This document shows, one piece after another, positions 17,632 through 25,098 of a stretch of 64,000 bases of DNA (its first letter is position 1; the number at the start of each line of letters is the position of its first letter). The position numbers were made by a program, and so were the translations under genes. The notes beneath the pieces were generated by a model. That model had not been told where the DNA came from, did not search any database, and saw only the letters and a program-made list of their open reading frames with translations. This DNA comes from CBDIDH01 sp965277595 (GTDB lineage: Bacteria; Planctomycetota; Planctomycetia; Isosphaerales; Isosphaeraceae), in the NCBI GenBank assembly GCA_965277595.1, contig CBDIDH010000002.1, positions 4,216,001-4,280,000 of the forward strand. Reading direction: 5' to 3'.

Positions 17632-18576
17632 ATGGTCTGGCCCTTTCGACGGAAACCGAAGCCCGAGATCGACATCAATCGACCCGCCGTCGACGCCTCG
17701 GCAATTCTCAGGCGGGCGCGTCGGCTGAGATTTCAGGTCAAGCCCGTCGCCTTCTCGACGCTCGCGGGCGCCTATCAAGGGGCGCGGCCCGGCACGGGCC
17801 TGGTTTTCGCCGAATTGAGAGCGTATCAACCTGGAGATGACGTAAGGTATCTGGACTGGAACGTAACCGCGCGGCTAAACGCTCCTTACGTGCGCCATTT
17901 CGTCGAAGAACGCTCGTTAACGCTCTGGCTGGTTGTCGACGTTTCCGCGAGCCTTCAGTTTGGTCCCGAGGGGCGTTCCAAGGCCGACCGTGCCGCGCAG
18001 GCCGCGGCACTGCTGGCAACAGTCGCCGCGCGGAACGGAGACCGCGTCGGCCTGATCATGGTCAGCGACCGGATCGAGGCCCAGGTCTCGCCGTCGACTG
18101 GCGACCGCCATCTGGCTCGGATTGTCCGCACCCTGGTTGCGACGCCGACGGTCTCGCGGCGAACCGACCTGACCCTCGGCCTTTCGCGGATCGGTAACGC
18201 AACGCGTCGGGCTCTCGTCGTGGTGCTGAGCGACTTTGTCAGCGATGGTCCGTTACCGATTGCTCCCTGGCGACAGATCGCGGCGGAACATCAGATCATC
18301 GCCCTTCGCCTGGTGGAGCCGCGCGAGAACGCATTACCTGACGCTGGCCTGATCGACCTGGACGATGCGGAACAGGGAACGCGACGGACCGTCGATTCGG
18401 GATCGCGACGGGTCCGCGATCACTACCAAAGCGCCGCGGAAGGTCGACGCATGGCCTTCCGGCGATGGTGTTCGAGCGCTGGTGTCGCGGGCAGTGAGAT
18501 GGATACGTCGGTTGATCCGATTGGCCCGTTGACACGCGTCCTTCAAGGTCGCGATCGCACGCGAAGGCGACCGTGA
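17632..18576 (+). CDS. DUF58 family protein (vWA-like)
   Basis: This 314-residue protein carries the DUF58 signature GDDVRYLDWNVTARL (about residues 65-79). A von Willebrand A-like fold follows, with the MIDAS-type DVSAS near residues 102-106 and a later VVLSDF strand. DUF58 proteins usually act with a MoxR AAA+ ATPase; no moxR gene is in this window. The start at 17632 was chosen because homology begins with PKPEIDINRPAVDASAILRRARRL, and the preceding frame overlaps GH57 coding sequence. The stop overlaps the GTG of the next gene (GTGA), so the pair is translationally coupled. Confidence 0.85.
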   Translation: MVWPFRRKPKPEIDINRPAVDASAILRRARRLRFQVKPVAFSTLAGAYQGARPGTGLVFAELRAYQPGDDVRYLDWNVTARLNAPYVRHFVEERSLTLWLVVDVSASLQFGPEGRSKADRAAQAAALLATVAARNGDRVGLIMVSDRIEAQVSPSTGDRHLARIVRTLVATPTVSRRTDLTLGLSRIGNATRRALVVVLSDFVSDGPLPIAPWRQIAAEHQIIALRLVEPRENALPDAGLIDLDDAEQGTRRTVDSGSRRVRDHYQSAAEGRRMAFRRWCSSAGVAGSEMDTSVDPIGPLTRVLQGRDRTRRRP

Positions 18577-19073
18577 AGGACGAGCCAGCCGTCGCAAAAG
18601 CCAGTCTGGTCCCGCCTCGGCCGAACCTCGGTCCCGAGCCTCTGACCGGTCCGGGCCACGATTGGACCTGGGTCGTTGTCTTGATTTTGGCCGTGCTTCT
18701 GGGAATGATCATCCTCGCGCGATTCGGACGAGGACGCGGGAGCAAAAGCCGATCGTTAAAGCCTCCCGAAACCATTCTGAAACCCGATGTTGCGCCGATT
18801 GTGAGGCTCGCCGAGATCGCCCGAGAATCCCTTGTTCTCCGCCTCGGCCCGGCCTGGAAGGCGAGGACAGCCGAGGAATTCGCCGCCGACAAGACGCTGG
18901 TCGAAACGATCGGCGCGGAGGATGCCGGCCGTCTCGTTGCCCTCCTCATCGAGGCTGACCGGGTCAAGTTTTCGGCGAATGACAGGCTCGATCAGGGAGG
19001 CGAGGTCGACGCCTTCGCGGCCTGGCTCGAATCCTTCACGGGCGGGGCGAGGTCGACGATCAACGGCAGGTGA
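18573..19073 (+). CDS. Small single-pass partner of the DUF58 protein
   Basis: The GTG at 18573 overlaps the TGA of the DUF58 gene. The 166-residue product has one membrane helix at about residues 32-51 (WVVVLILAVLLGMIILARF) followed by a basic stretch and a cytoplasmic helical domain (GPAWKARTAEEFAAD, then LIEADRVKFS). This architecture is that of the DUF4381-like proteins often found after DUF58 genes in MoxR loci; that assignment is inference from position and shape. Its last 82 bases overlap the 3' end of the convergent endonuclease/phosphatase-fold gene. Confidence 0.7.
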   Translation: MKDEPAVAKASLVPPRPNLGPEPLTGPGHDWTWVVVLILAVLLGMIILARFGRGRGSKSRSLKPPETILKPDVAPIVRLAEIARESLVLRLGPAWKARTAEEFAADKTLVETIGAEDAGRLVALLIEADRVKFSANDRLDQGGEVDAFAAWLESFTGGARSTINGR

Positions 19074-20023
19074 TCGGAGCCGGAGAGAAAGCCGAGGCGA
19101 CGGTCGACGACGGCGAGGTCGTCGGAGAGAAAGGCGTGGTCGATGCTGATTCGATAGGGCATGTCCGACGGCCAGCTTCCCTGGCGGCCAAATCCAAGTC
19201 GGCTATCGCGGAGTCCAGAGACGCGGAGGAAGTCGCGGAAATGGGCCGAGCCGTCGGTACTGTTCATGTCACCAAGAACAAGACGTGACCCCTTGACCTG
19301 CCCGACCCGACGGGCAATCGCATCGATCTCGGGGTTCCCGGCGATCAGGAGCCGCGACGAAATGGGCGACGACGGATGAACAAGCCAGAGATGACGCGAC
19401 CGACCGGCGAACTCAAAGACGGCGTGAATCACGGGATTTCGGCCCGGGAGAAGCGATTCTGGCGGGTCGATGACCGTCGGGGCCTTGCGAAACCAGATGG
19501 CCAGGCCGCTGGCTCCGGCGGGGTATTCGACGCGGAAGGGGTAGTCGTCGCGCAGCACCGAGAGCGCCTTCTGCCAGGCTGGATCGATCTCGACCAGGCC
19601 GACGATGTCGGGCCGCTCGGCGCGGATCAGGGAAATGACCTCGTCGTAATTCTCGTTCTCGAAGAGGACATTTGCCAGAACAATTCGAAGGCGATCGGTG
19701 GAAGCTGGGGCGCTTTTCACGGGGTTCGCGCCGGAATAGCGAAGGATCGGGACCGTCTGAACGACCGCCAGCAAGGCCAGGCCGAGGGCGACCCGTCGAT
19801 GGCATCGAGCGTTGATGATCGTGGCGAAGATCGTCAAGGCGAGCGCGGGTTCCTGAAAGTGGCTGAGAAGGTCGGCGATCCAGAAGTGTCGGCTCAGAGC
19901 CGAGGCAAGCGGATGCCCGAGCGCCGCGAGGGTGCAGGCGAGGGAAAAGAACCGCCAGAAGGGACGCGCCGGGGCGGGCAGTTGCGTCGGCGCGTCGATC
20001 GCGGCGGTCGGTTCACTGGGCAT
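18992..20023 (-). CDS. Membrane-anchored endonuclease/exonuclease/phosphatase family protein
   Basis: Starting at 20023 the protein has 343 residues. Two or three hydrophobic helices occupy about residues 20-90. The rest has the EEP fold: LRIVLANVLFENENYDEVI, then PDIVGLVEIDPAW with the metal-binding glutamate, LVLGDMNS with the Asp/Asn pair, and the terminal GSDHLPLIVDL with the catalytic histidine. This EEP-with-helices layout is widespread, and the substrate (nucleic acid, lipid or inositol phosphate) cannot be told. The longer reading to 20296 reads through sequence antisense to the next gene. The 3' end overlaps the convergent DUF58-partner gene by 82 bases. Confidence 0.85.
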   Translation of the reverse strand: MPSEPTAAIDAPTQLPAPARPFWRFFSLACTLAALGHPLASALSRHFWIADLLSHFQEPALALTIFATIINARCHRRVALGLALLAVVQTVPILRYSGANPVKSAPASTDRLRIVLANVLFENENYDEVISLIRAERPDIVGLVEIDPAWQKALSVLRDDYPFRVEYPAGASGLAIWFRKAPTVIDPPESLLPGRNPVIHAVFEFAGRSRHLWLVHPSSPISSRLLIAGNPEIDAIARRVGQVKGSRLVLGDMNSTDGSAHFRDFLRVSGLRDSRLGFGRQGSWPSDMPYRISIDHAFLSDDLAVVDRRLGFLSGSDHLPLIVDLAPPVKDSSQAAKASTSPP

Positions 20024-20100
20024 CGTGGGCGGCGTCCTCTTGCTCGGCCCCTTGCCTCGGGCAACGACGGAGCAAGGCCCTGGGGTGATAAATTGCCAGG

Positions 20101-21432
20101 CTACGGGCCGGGCTTGATGTCCGACTCGAGGAAGCGGACGCCGAGGTCGTCGGTGTGGTTCAGGTCGGTCCGGAGTCGAATCCGCCAGGTCATCTCGGGA
20201 GCCTTCTGCGCCAGGGCGTCGGGTGCGCTCACGACCTGGGTTTCCAGAACTTGACCGGGCTTCAGGTCGCGAAACTCCTGACCGACGATCGACCATTCGC
20301 TTTCCACGGCGAGGGGGAATTGAGCGATCGATGGACTGCCCGCGGAGGTCTCGATGAAACTGTCGGGATCGGCCCGGGGACGATCACGCAGGAAGGCCTC
20401 GTCGAGCGGGGCGAGGGTCGTGTCGGTCGAGACGTTCTTGAGCCGAAGGCGGAGTTTCAGGGCGTTCTCGCCACCGGGTTTACGCTCATTACCCTGAAAA
20501 TTGCGTTCAAGAACGACAGGGCCGGAGGTCACGGCAAGGGGCGTGGCTTCGATCTGACCAAGGCGAATGGTTTTGCCAAGCGCGGCGAGTTGCGCGGCGG
20601 GAATCGGCTTGGGCGGGGCGATTCGATGCGCGTTGCCAGCCCGGGAACCGGGATCGGCCTGGCTCTCGGCCGTGAGAGGGGCATCTGGTTCCTCGGTCTC
20701 GTGAAGGCGGCGGCCGGTCATCAGAACCCAGATCAGGCCGAGCGTCACCGCGCTCGCGTAACTCGCGAGCAACATCACCACGAGAGACGACCCACGCGCC
20801 GGGGGGGCCTCGTCATCGTCGTCATCGTCATTTTCCTCGTCGTCATCATCCTTGGCCGGCTCGGGTTTGGTGGCGGCCGAGGCAGCGGTCGGCGCGGCGG
20901 AGAGGTTGATACCGCCGAGGGCATCGAAGGACGCGACGGAGGCGTCGGGACCAATCGCCGGGGTCTCGTTGCCGAGATCGAGTGCGGCGAGGTCGTTGAG
21001 GGCATCGGCGCGCGACCCGCCGTGAAGGTTTGGCGCGTCGGCGACATTGGCCTCGGCCGGAGATTCGGCGTCGGCGGTTTCAGGCTGCGAGGGGGGATCG
21101 GGAACCTGACCTTCGCCCCCTTCCTCGGTCTTGAACTCGCCGAGAAGCGGGTCGGGGCGGGCCTGGCTAAGGCTGACGGTCAGGTCATCGCCGCTCGTGC
21201 TGCTTTCAAAGGGCGCGGGCGGCATTTCGACCGGAGCCGAAGGCGGAGGCTCGCCGGTTGGTTCATCGGCATGACTCTCCGTGAGGAGATCGATCGGGGG
21301 GGGTTCGCGGTCGGCTGACGACGACGGCGGCGGCGGTTGCGAGTCGTCGGCCGCCGCGGGGGGGGCGTCGACGTGGGGATCGTCGGGGCGCGGCTCGACC
21401 TTCGGCTGGTCGATGTCGATGTCGCTCGGCAT
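20101..21432 (-). CDS. Single-pass protein with acidic/proline-rich N-terminus
   Basis: This 443-residue protein has a disordered N-terminal half rich in Pro, Ser, Asp and Glu. An acidic run lies at about residues 195-208 (DDDDEENDDDDDDE), directly before one membrane helix (about 215-239, SLVVMLLASYASAVTLGLIWVLM). The C-terminal 200 residues look like an extracytoplasmic beta domain (LGQIEATPLAVTSGPVVLERNF; LRLRLKNVS; LETQVVSAPDAL). Such proteins are common in planctomycetes and have no assigned role. It lies 22 bases downstream of bioD on the same strand, so it could be on the same transcript. No catalytic motif is seen. Confidence 0.7.
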   Translation of the reverse strand: MPSDIDIDQPKVEPRPDDPHVDAPPAAADDSQPPPPSSSADREPPPIDLLTESHADEPTGEPPPSAPVEMPPAPFESSTSGDDLTVSLSQARPDPLLGEFKTEEGGEGQVPDPPSQPETADAESPAEANVADAPNLHGGSRADALNDLAALDLGNETPAIGPDASVASFDALGGINLSAAPTAASAATKPEPAKDDDDEENDDDDDDEAPPARGSSLVVMLLASYASAVTLGLIWVLMTGRRLHETEEPDAPLTAESQADPGSRAGNAHRIAPPKPIPAAQLAALGKTIRLGQIEATPLAVTSGPVVLERNFQGNERKPGGENALKLRLRLKNVSTDTTLAPLDEAFLRDRPRADPDSFIETSAGSPSIAQFPLAVESEWSIVGQEFRDLKPGQVLETQVVSAPDALAQKAPEMTWRIRLRTDLNHTDDLGVRFLESDIKPGP

Positions 21433-21454
21433 GATTCGGCGTTGCTCCTCGCGA

Positions 21455-22195
21455 TTATCCCGTCGGGGGCTGGGTGCGCGGTGGTCTGGCCCTGGGGAAC
21501 CAGTCTACGGTACGGATCGAGTCGAGCAAGCCAGAGGTTCCGGCGTGAGCGACTTCGGCGAGAATCGCCAGGCCCGGCAACCTGCGGGCCAGTTCCTCGG
21601 CATTGGTTGCCTCGGCGGCCGAACCTGTCTCCGGCTCGGGACTGTTTAGGACCAGCCCCGCGATGCGAAGACCGCGATGTCGGGCCGCCTCGATCGTCAA
21701 AAGCGTGTGATTCAAGGTTCCCAGACCGCGTCGAGCGACGACGACGAGCGGGTAATCAAGCGTCAGGGCGAGGTCGGCGACAGTCGTTCCCTCGGCGAGC
21801 GGACAGAGCAGGCCGCCGACTCCTTCAACGACGACGACGTCGGCCCGATCGGCCCACCAGTCGAGAGCCTGGATCGTAGTTTTTTCCAGCTCGTCCTGTT
21901 CGAGCAAGACCCCGGCCCGACGCGCCGCGAGGCAGGGAGCGAGTGGTTCTTCATAAACGATCGGCGCGACCCGTTCCCGAGCGAGGTTGCCGCCGACGGC
22001 CTCAATGAGGCAATCGGCATCGTCCGACTGCCAGGCGTCTCCAATCTGTCTAGCGCCGGAAGCCACCGGTTTGAGCACGCCCACGCGTCGCCCCTCGATC
22101 GTCATCGCCCGCGCGATCGCCGAGGCCAGGCGCGTCTTTCCCACGCCGGTATCCGTTCCCACGACGAAGAGTCCAGGCAAGGCACGCCAACCCAT
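21455..22195 (-). CDS. bioD: Dethiobiotin synthetase
   Basis: This 246-residue enzyme closes the ureido ring of biotin by ATP-dependent carboxylation of diaminopelargonate. The P-loop GTDTGVGKT is at about residues 13-21. VLKPVASG carries the substrate-contacting lysine, DDAD follows, and VVEGVGGLL is the second conserved block. The ATG at 22195 overlaps the TGA of bioA (TGATG), giving direct coupling and matching pathway order. A start at 22234 is open in frame but lies inside bioA. The single-pass membrane gene 22 bases downstream may be co-transcribed. Confidence 0.93.
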   Translation of the reverse strand: MGWRALPGLFVVGTDTGVGKTRLASAIARAMTIEGRRVGVLKPVASGARQIGDAWQSDDADCLIEAVGGNLARERVAPIVYEEPLAPCLAARRAGVLLEQDELEKTTIQALDWWADRADVVVVEGVGGLLCPLAEGTTVADLALTLDYPLVVVARRGLGTLNHTLLTIEAARHRGLRIAGLVLNSPEPETGSAAEATNAEELARRLPGLAILAEVAHAGTSGLLDSIRTVDWFPRARPPRTQPPTG

Positions 22196-23583
22196 CAACG
22201 CGGCTCCAACTTCTCGGTGACGATTCGCGTGCATCGTATCATCACGTCGACCATCCAGTCGAGCTGTTCGGACGTGATGGCCAGGGGGGGCATGATGACG
22301 AGGACGTCGCCGAGCGGGCGAATCAAGAGGCCGGATTCGCGAGCGAGCCGGCAGACCCGGACGCCTGTTTCTTGAGTCGGATCGAAGGGGGTCTTGCTCG
22401 ATCGATCGGCGACGAGTTCAATTCCGGCGAGAAGGCCGCGCTGGCGGACGTCGCCAACATGCTTCAACCGGGCGAAATCAGCGAGGCGCGCGGCGAGTCG
22501 ATCGATTTTCGGGCGGAGGTTTTCCAGGGTCTTCTCGTCGTCGAAGACCCGCAACGAGGCCAAACCAACGGCGGCGCCGAGCGGGTTACCGCTGTAAGTG
22601 TGGCCGTGATAAAAGGTCTTGCCGTCGGCGGCCCTGCCGTAAAAGGCAGAGTAAACCTCGTCGGTCGTCAAGGTCGCGGCCAGCGGGAGATAGCCGCCGG
22701 TAATCCCCTTGGCCAGGCAGAGGAAGTCGGGACTGACGTCCTCTTGCTCGCAGGCGAAAAGCGTTCCGGTCCGGCCGAAGCCGACAGCGACCTCGTCGGC
22801 GATCAAGAGGGTTCCATGCTGGCGGGTCAGGTCGCGGAGCCCCTTGAAATATCCTTCGGGATGGACGATCATGCCCGCGGCGCCCTGAACGAGCGGCTCG
22901 GCAACGACCGCGGCGATCTCGCCCGGATGCTCCTTCAAGAGCCGATCCACCTCGCCGAGGCAGGCGATCGCGCACGAAGGGCGTTCCAGACCGATCGGGC
23001 ATCGGTAACAGTTCGGGCTGGCGGCGCGAAGTGCGGGGAACAAGAGCGGCGCGAACATGGCGTGGAACCGGTTGACGCCGCCAATGCTGACGTCGCCCAG
23101 GGTGTCGCCGTGATAGGCGTCGCCGAGCGCAAGGAAGCGGGTACGTTTCGGCTCGGGATTGTCCTTTTGCCGCCAGTATTGAAAGGCCATCTTGAGCGCG
23201 ACCTCGACGGCCGTCGCGCCATCATCGGAGAAAAAGACCCGGTTCAGGCCGCTCGGCGCACGCTCGACGAGTTGTCTCGCCAGCTCGATTGCCGGCGTGT
23301 GCGAGGCACCAAGCAGCGTCGAATGCGCCACGCGGTCAATCTGGGCGCGAAGGGCGGCGTCGAGCGTCGGGTGTCGGTGTCCGTGGACGTTGCACCAGAG
23401 GGAGCCGACGCCGTCAAGGAACCGTCGGCCGTGAATATCGAAAAGGTAAACGCCCTCGGCACGATCCACAATGAGCGGTTCGGCCGCCGCCCAGTCGGCG
23501 AGCGGTGTGAACGGATGCCAGAGATGATCGCGGTCCCACGCGCGGAGCCTGTCGGGAGTCGATTTCGTCAGGGGTTCACTCAT
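22195..23583 (-). CDS. bioA: Adenosylmethionine-8-amino-7-oxononanoate aminotransferase
   Basis: This 462-residue PLP enzyme makes 7,8-diaminopelargonate with S-adenosylmethionine as amino donor. Recognisable blocks are LWHPFTPLADW at residues 21-31, SLWCNVHGH at 61-69, AYHGDTLG at 156-163, IADEVAVGFGRTG at 261-273 with Asp263, and LAKGITGGYLPLA with the PLP lysine at 292. The start at 23583 is where homology begins. An in-frame reading upstream to 23700 would translate a heptamer repeat (CPLPFVLCPLP) and is almost certainly an artefact. bioF and bioB are not in this window. A SAM-degrading enzyme lies directly upstream on the same strand. Confidence 0.94.
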   Translation of the reverse strand: MSEPLTKSTPDRLRAWDRDHLWHPFTPLADWAAAEPLIVDRAEGVYLFDIHGRRFLDGVGSLWCNVHGHRHPTLDAALRAQIDRVAHSTLLGASHTPAIELARQLVERAPSGLNRVFFSDDGATAVEVALKMAFQYWRQKDNPEPKRTRFLALGDAYHGDTLGDVSIGGVNRFHAMFAPLLFPALRAASPNCYRCPIGLERPSCAIACLGEVDRLLKEHPGEIAAVVAEPLVQGAAGMIVHPEGYFKGLRDLTRQHGTLLIADEVAVGFGRTGTLFACEQEDVSPDFLCLAKGITGGYLPLAATLTTDEVYSAFYGRAADGKTFYHGHTYSGNPLGAAVGLASLRVFDDEKTLENLRPKIDRLAARLADFARLKHVGDVRQRGLLAGIELVADRSSKTPFDPTQETGVRVCRLARESGLLIRPLGDVLVIMPPLAITSEQLDWMVDVMIRCTRIVTEKLEPR

Positions 23584-23613
23584 GCGGTCGCGGCCTTCGT
23601 GCGTGGATCGTAA

Positions 23614-23697
23614 GGGCAAAGGGCAAAGGACAAAGGGCAGAGGGCAGAGGGCAGAAAGTTCGACGTCCTTTGTCCTCTGCCCTCTGCCCTTTGTCCT
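23614..23697. repeat. Heptamer fold-back element, GGGCAAA/GGGCAGA class (element B)
   Basis: Tandem heptamers GGGCAAA, GGACAAA and GGGCAGA fill 23614-23656. The core 23627-23650 (24 bases) is perfectly complementary to 23674-23697. The right arm reaches the stop codon (TGA, 23699-23697) of the SAM hydroxide adenosyltransferase gene. It lies between two minus-strand genes. Confidence 0.85.
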
Positions 23698-24491
23698 CAA
23701 GACCGTCTGCGAACGCGGACAGGGGTTCCCGTGCTGGCGGAAAGATGCTCGGCGGCGTCGCCGTTGACGACGGCGACCTCAAGACGACCAGTGCCGCCGA
23801 AGAGGGCAATCAAGCAGCCCTGGGCGTGATTGCCGTAGGTCCAGCCAAGTCCTTGAAGGCGTTCGCCGGCAATCTCGACGGTCCACGAGTCCGCGGGGGT
23901 CGACGCGAAAAGTGAGGCGTCAAGGTTCGTGATCAGGTTGCCGAAGGTATCGCGGTAGATGACCTCGCCGAGATAGCCGTCGGCCTCGACACGGTGCTGA
24001 AAGTTGGAGAGAGTGACGATTTCCAGGACGGCCGGGCCGAGGTCGGCGGGGTCTCGGCCGTTGAGAAGATGCGCGGCGGCCGGGGCGAGGATGTCTCGGC
24101 CGTGAAAGGTGGCCGAGACGTTCGCGCGCCGGAGCGCGGGGTTGGAAATCTGCCAGACGCCCGAAGGGGTCCGATGGCGGGTCAGACCCGAGAGGAGGCC
24201 ATTATCGGGCAAGACAAACCACTGGTCGGCCAGCCGCGCCGCGATCAGGCGGCGGTCGGTCCCGACGCCCGGGTCAATCACCGCGAGGTGAACCGTTCCG
24301 GCCGGAAACATCTCCACGATCTCGGACAGGATAAAGGCCCCTTCGAGGATGTTTTGCGGCGCAATCGCGTGCGAGACGTCGACGAACCGGGACTCGGGCG
24401 CGAGGCCGAGCACAACACCTTTCATCGCCGCGACATAAGGGCCATCGCCGCCGAAGTCGGTCGTCAGGGTCAAGATCCCTGGCCCTTGCAT
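23697..24491 (-). CDS. SAM hydroxide adenosyltransferase (DUF62)
   Basis: This 264-residue protein belongs to the fluorinase/chlorinase-related family, whose ordinary members split S-adenosylmethionine to adenosine and methionine using water. Family blocks are TLTTDFGGDGPYVAAMKG at about residues 8-25, DVSHAIAPQNILEGAF near 38-53, HLAVIDPGVGTDRR near 68-81, LPDNGLLSG near 94-102 and TFHGRDILAP near 129-138. The perfect Shine-Dalgarno AAGGAGGT five bases before the ATG fixes the start. The Asp-Arg-His set of the hydroxide branch (IDPGVGTDRR, HGRD) fits hydrolysis rather than halogenation. It is upstream of bioA, a SAM-using enzyme, on the same strand. Confidence 0.88.
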   Translation of the reverse strand: MQGPGILTLTTDFGGDGPYVAAMKGVVLGLAPESRFVDVSHAIAPQNILEGAFILSEIVEMFPAGTVHLAVIDPGVGTDRRLIAARLADQWFVLPDNGLLSGLTRHRTPSGVWQISNPALRRANVSATFHGRDILAPAAAHLLNGRDPADLGPAVLEIVTLSNFQHRVEADGYLGEVIYRDTFGNLITNLDASLFASTPADSWTVEIAGERLQGLGWTYGNHAQGCLIALFGGTGRLEVAVVNGDAAEHLSASTGTPVRVRRRS

Positions 24492-24534
24492 CAGGAACCT
24501 CCTTGCTTCGCTCCGGCCGGACGTTCCGACGTCT

Positions 24535-24921
24535 TCACACGATTCGGATCGCCCCGCTCAGGTCGGCCGGAGGGGGAACGATCGGGGCGGAATAGGTCGC
24601 GCTGATCTTTGACGAGATGCCCCCGCGTGGCGTGAATGCGCCGACGACGCGCATCCGACGAGGCCGACAGGCGGCCACCAGATCATCGAGGATCGTGTTG
24701 ATCGAATGCTCGTAGAAGATGCCCTGGTTCCGGTAATTTTGCAGGTAGATTTTCAGGCTTTTCAGTTCGATGCAGGTTGCGTCGGGAACATACGTGATGA
24801 CGATCGCGCCAAAGTCCGGTTGGCCCGTCTTGGGACAGACCGCGGTAAACTCGGGACAGGAGATCTCGATCTCATAATCTCGGTCGGTAAACTGGTTCTC
24901 AAACGTCTCCAGCGAGGCCAT
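24535..24921 (-). CDS. queF: NADPH-dependent preQ0 reductase
   Basis: This is the short (type I) QueF of 128 residues, which reduces the nitrile of preQ0 to preQ1 in queuosine biosynthesis. The motif SCPEFTAVCPKTGQPDFG spans residues 21-38, with Cys29 as the expected thioimide-forming nucleophile. The QueF signature ELKSLKIYLQNYRNQG follows at about 52-67, and FYEHSIN carries the conserved Glu/His. GAGGAG lies five bases before the ATG. queD is in the same window (55.4-55.8 kb) but is not linked. No preQ1 riboswitch was recognised upstream. Confidence 0.94.
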   Translation of the reverse strand: MASLETFENQFTDRDYEIEISCPEFTAVCPKTGQPDFGAIVITYVPDATCIELKSLKIYLQNYRNQGIFYEHSINTILDDLVAACRPRRMRVVGAFTPRGGISSKISATYSAPIVPPPADLSGAIRIV

Positions 24922-25098
24922 GTCGGCTCCTCAAAGGGCAAGAACACTCCGTCCTGACGCGGCGGAAGATCTCCACTTTATCAACTCAAGATCCGCGAGG
25001 CGACCGGGACCGCGAACAAAGAGAACGCGGAGATCGTCCTCGATCCGCGAAAAGGATAGGCGATCTCCACGCCTCGGCTCGCTTGCCGACAAGGCGTT

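Noticed and set aside
24922..25098. Possible preQ1 riboswitch upstream of queF
   Set aside because: I could not find the conserved preQ1 aptamer hairpin and A-rich tail in this short GC-rich leader.
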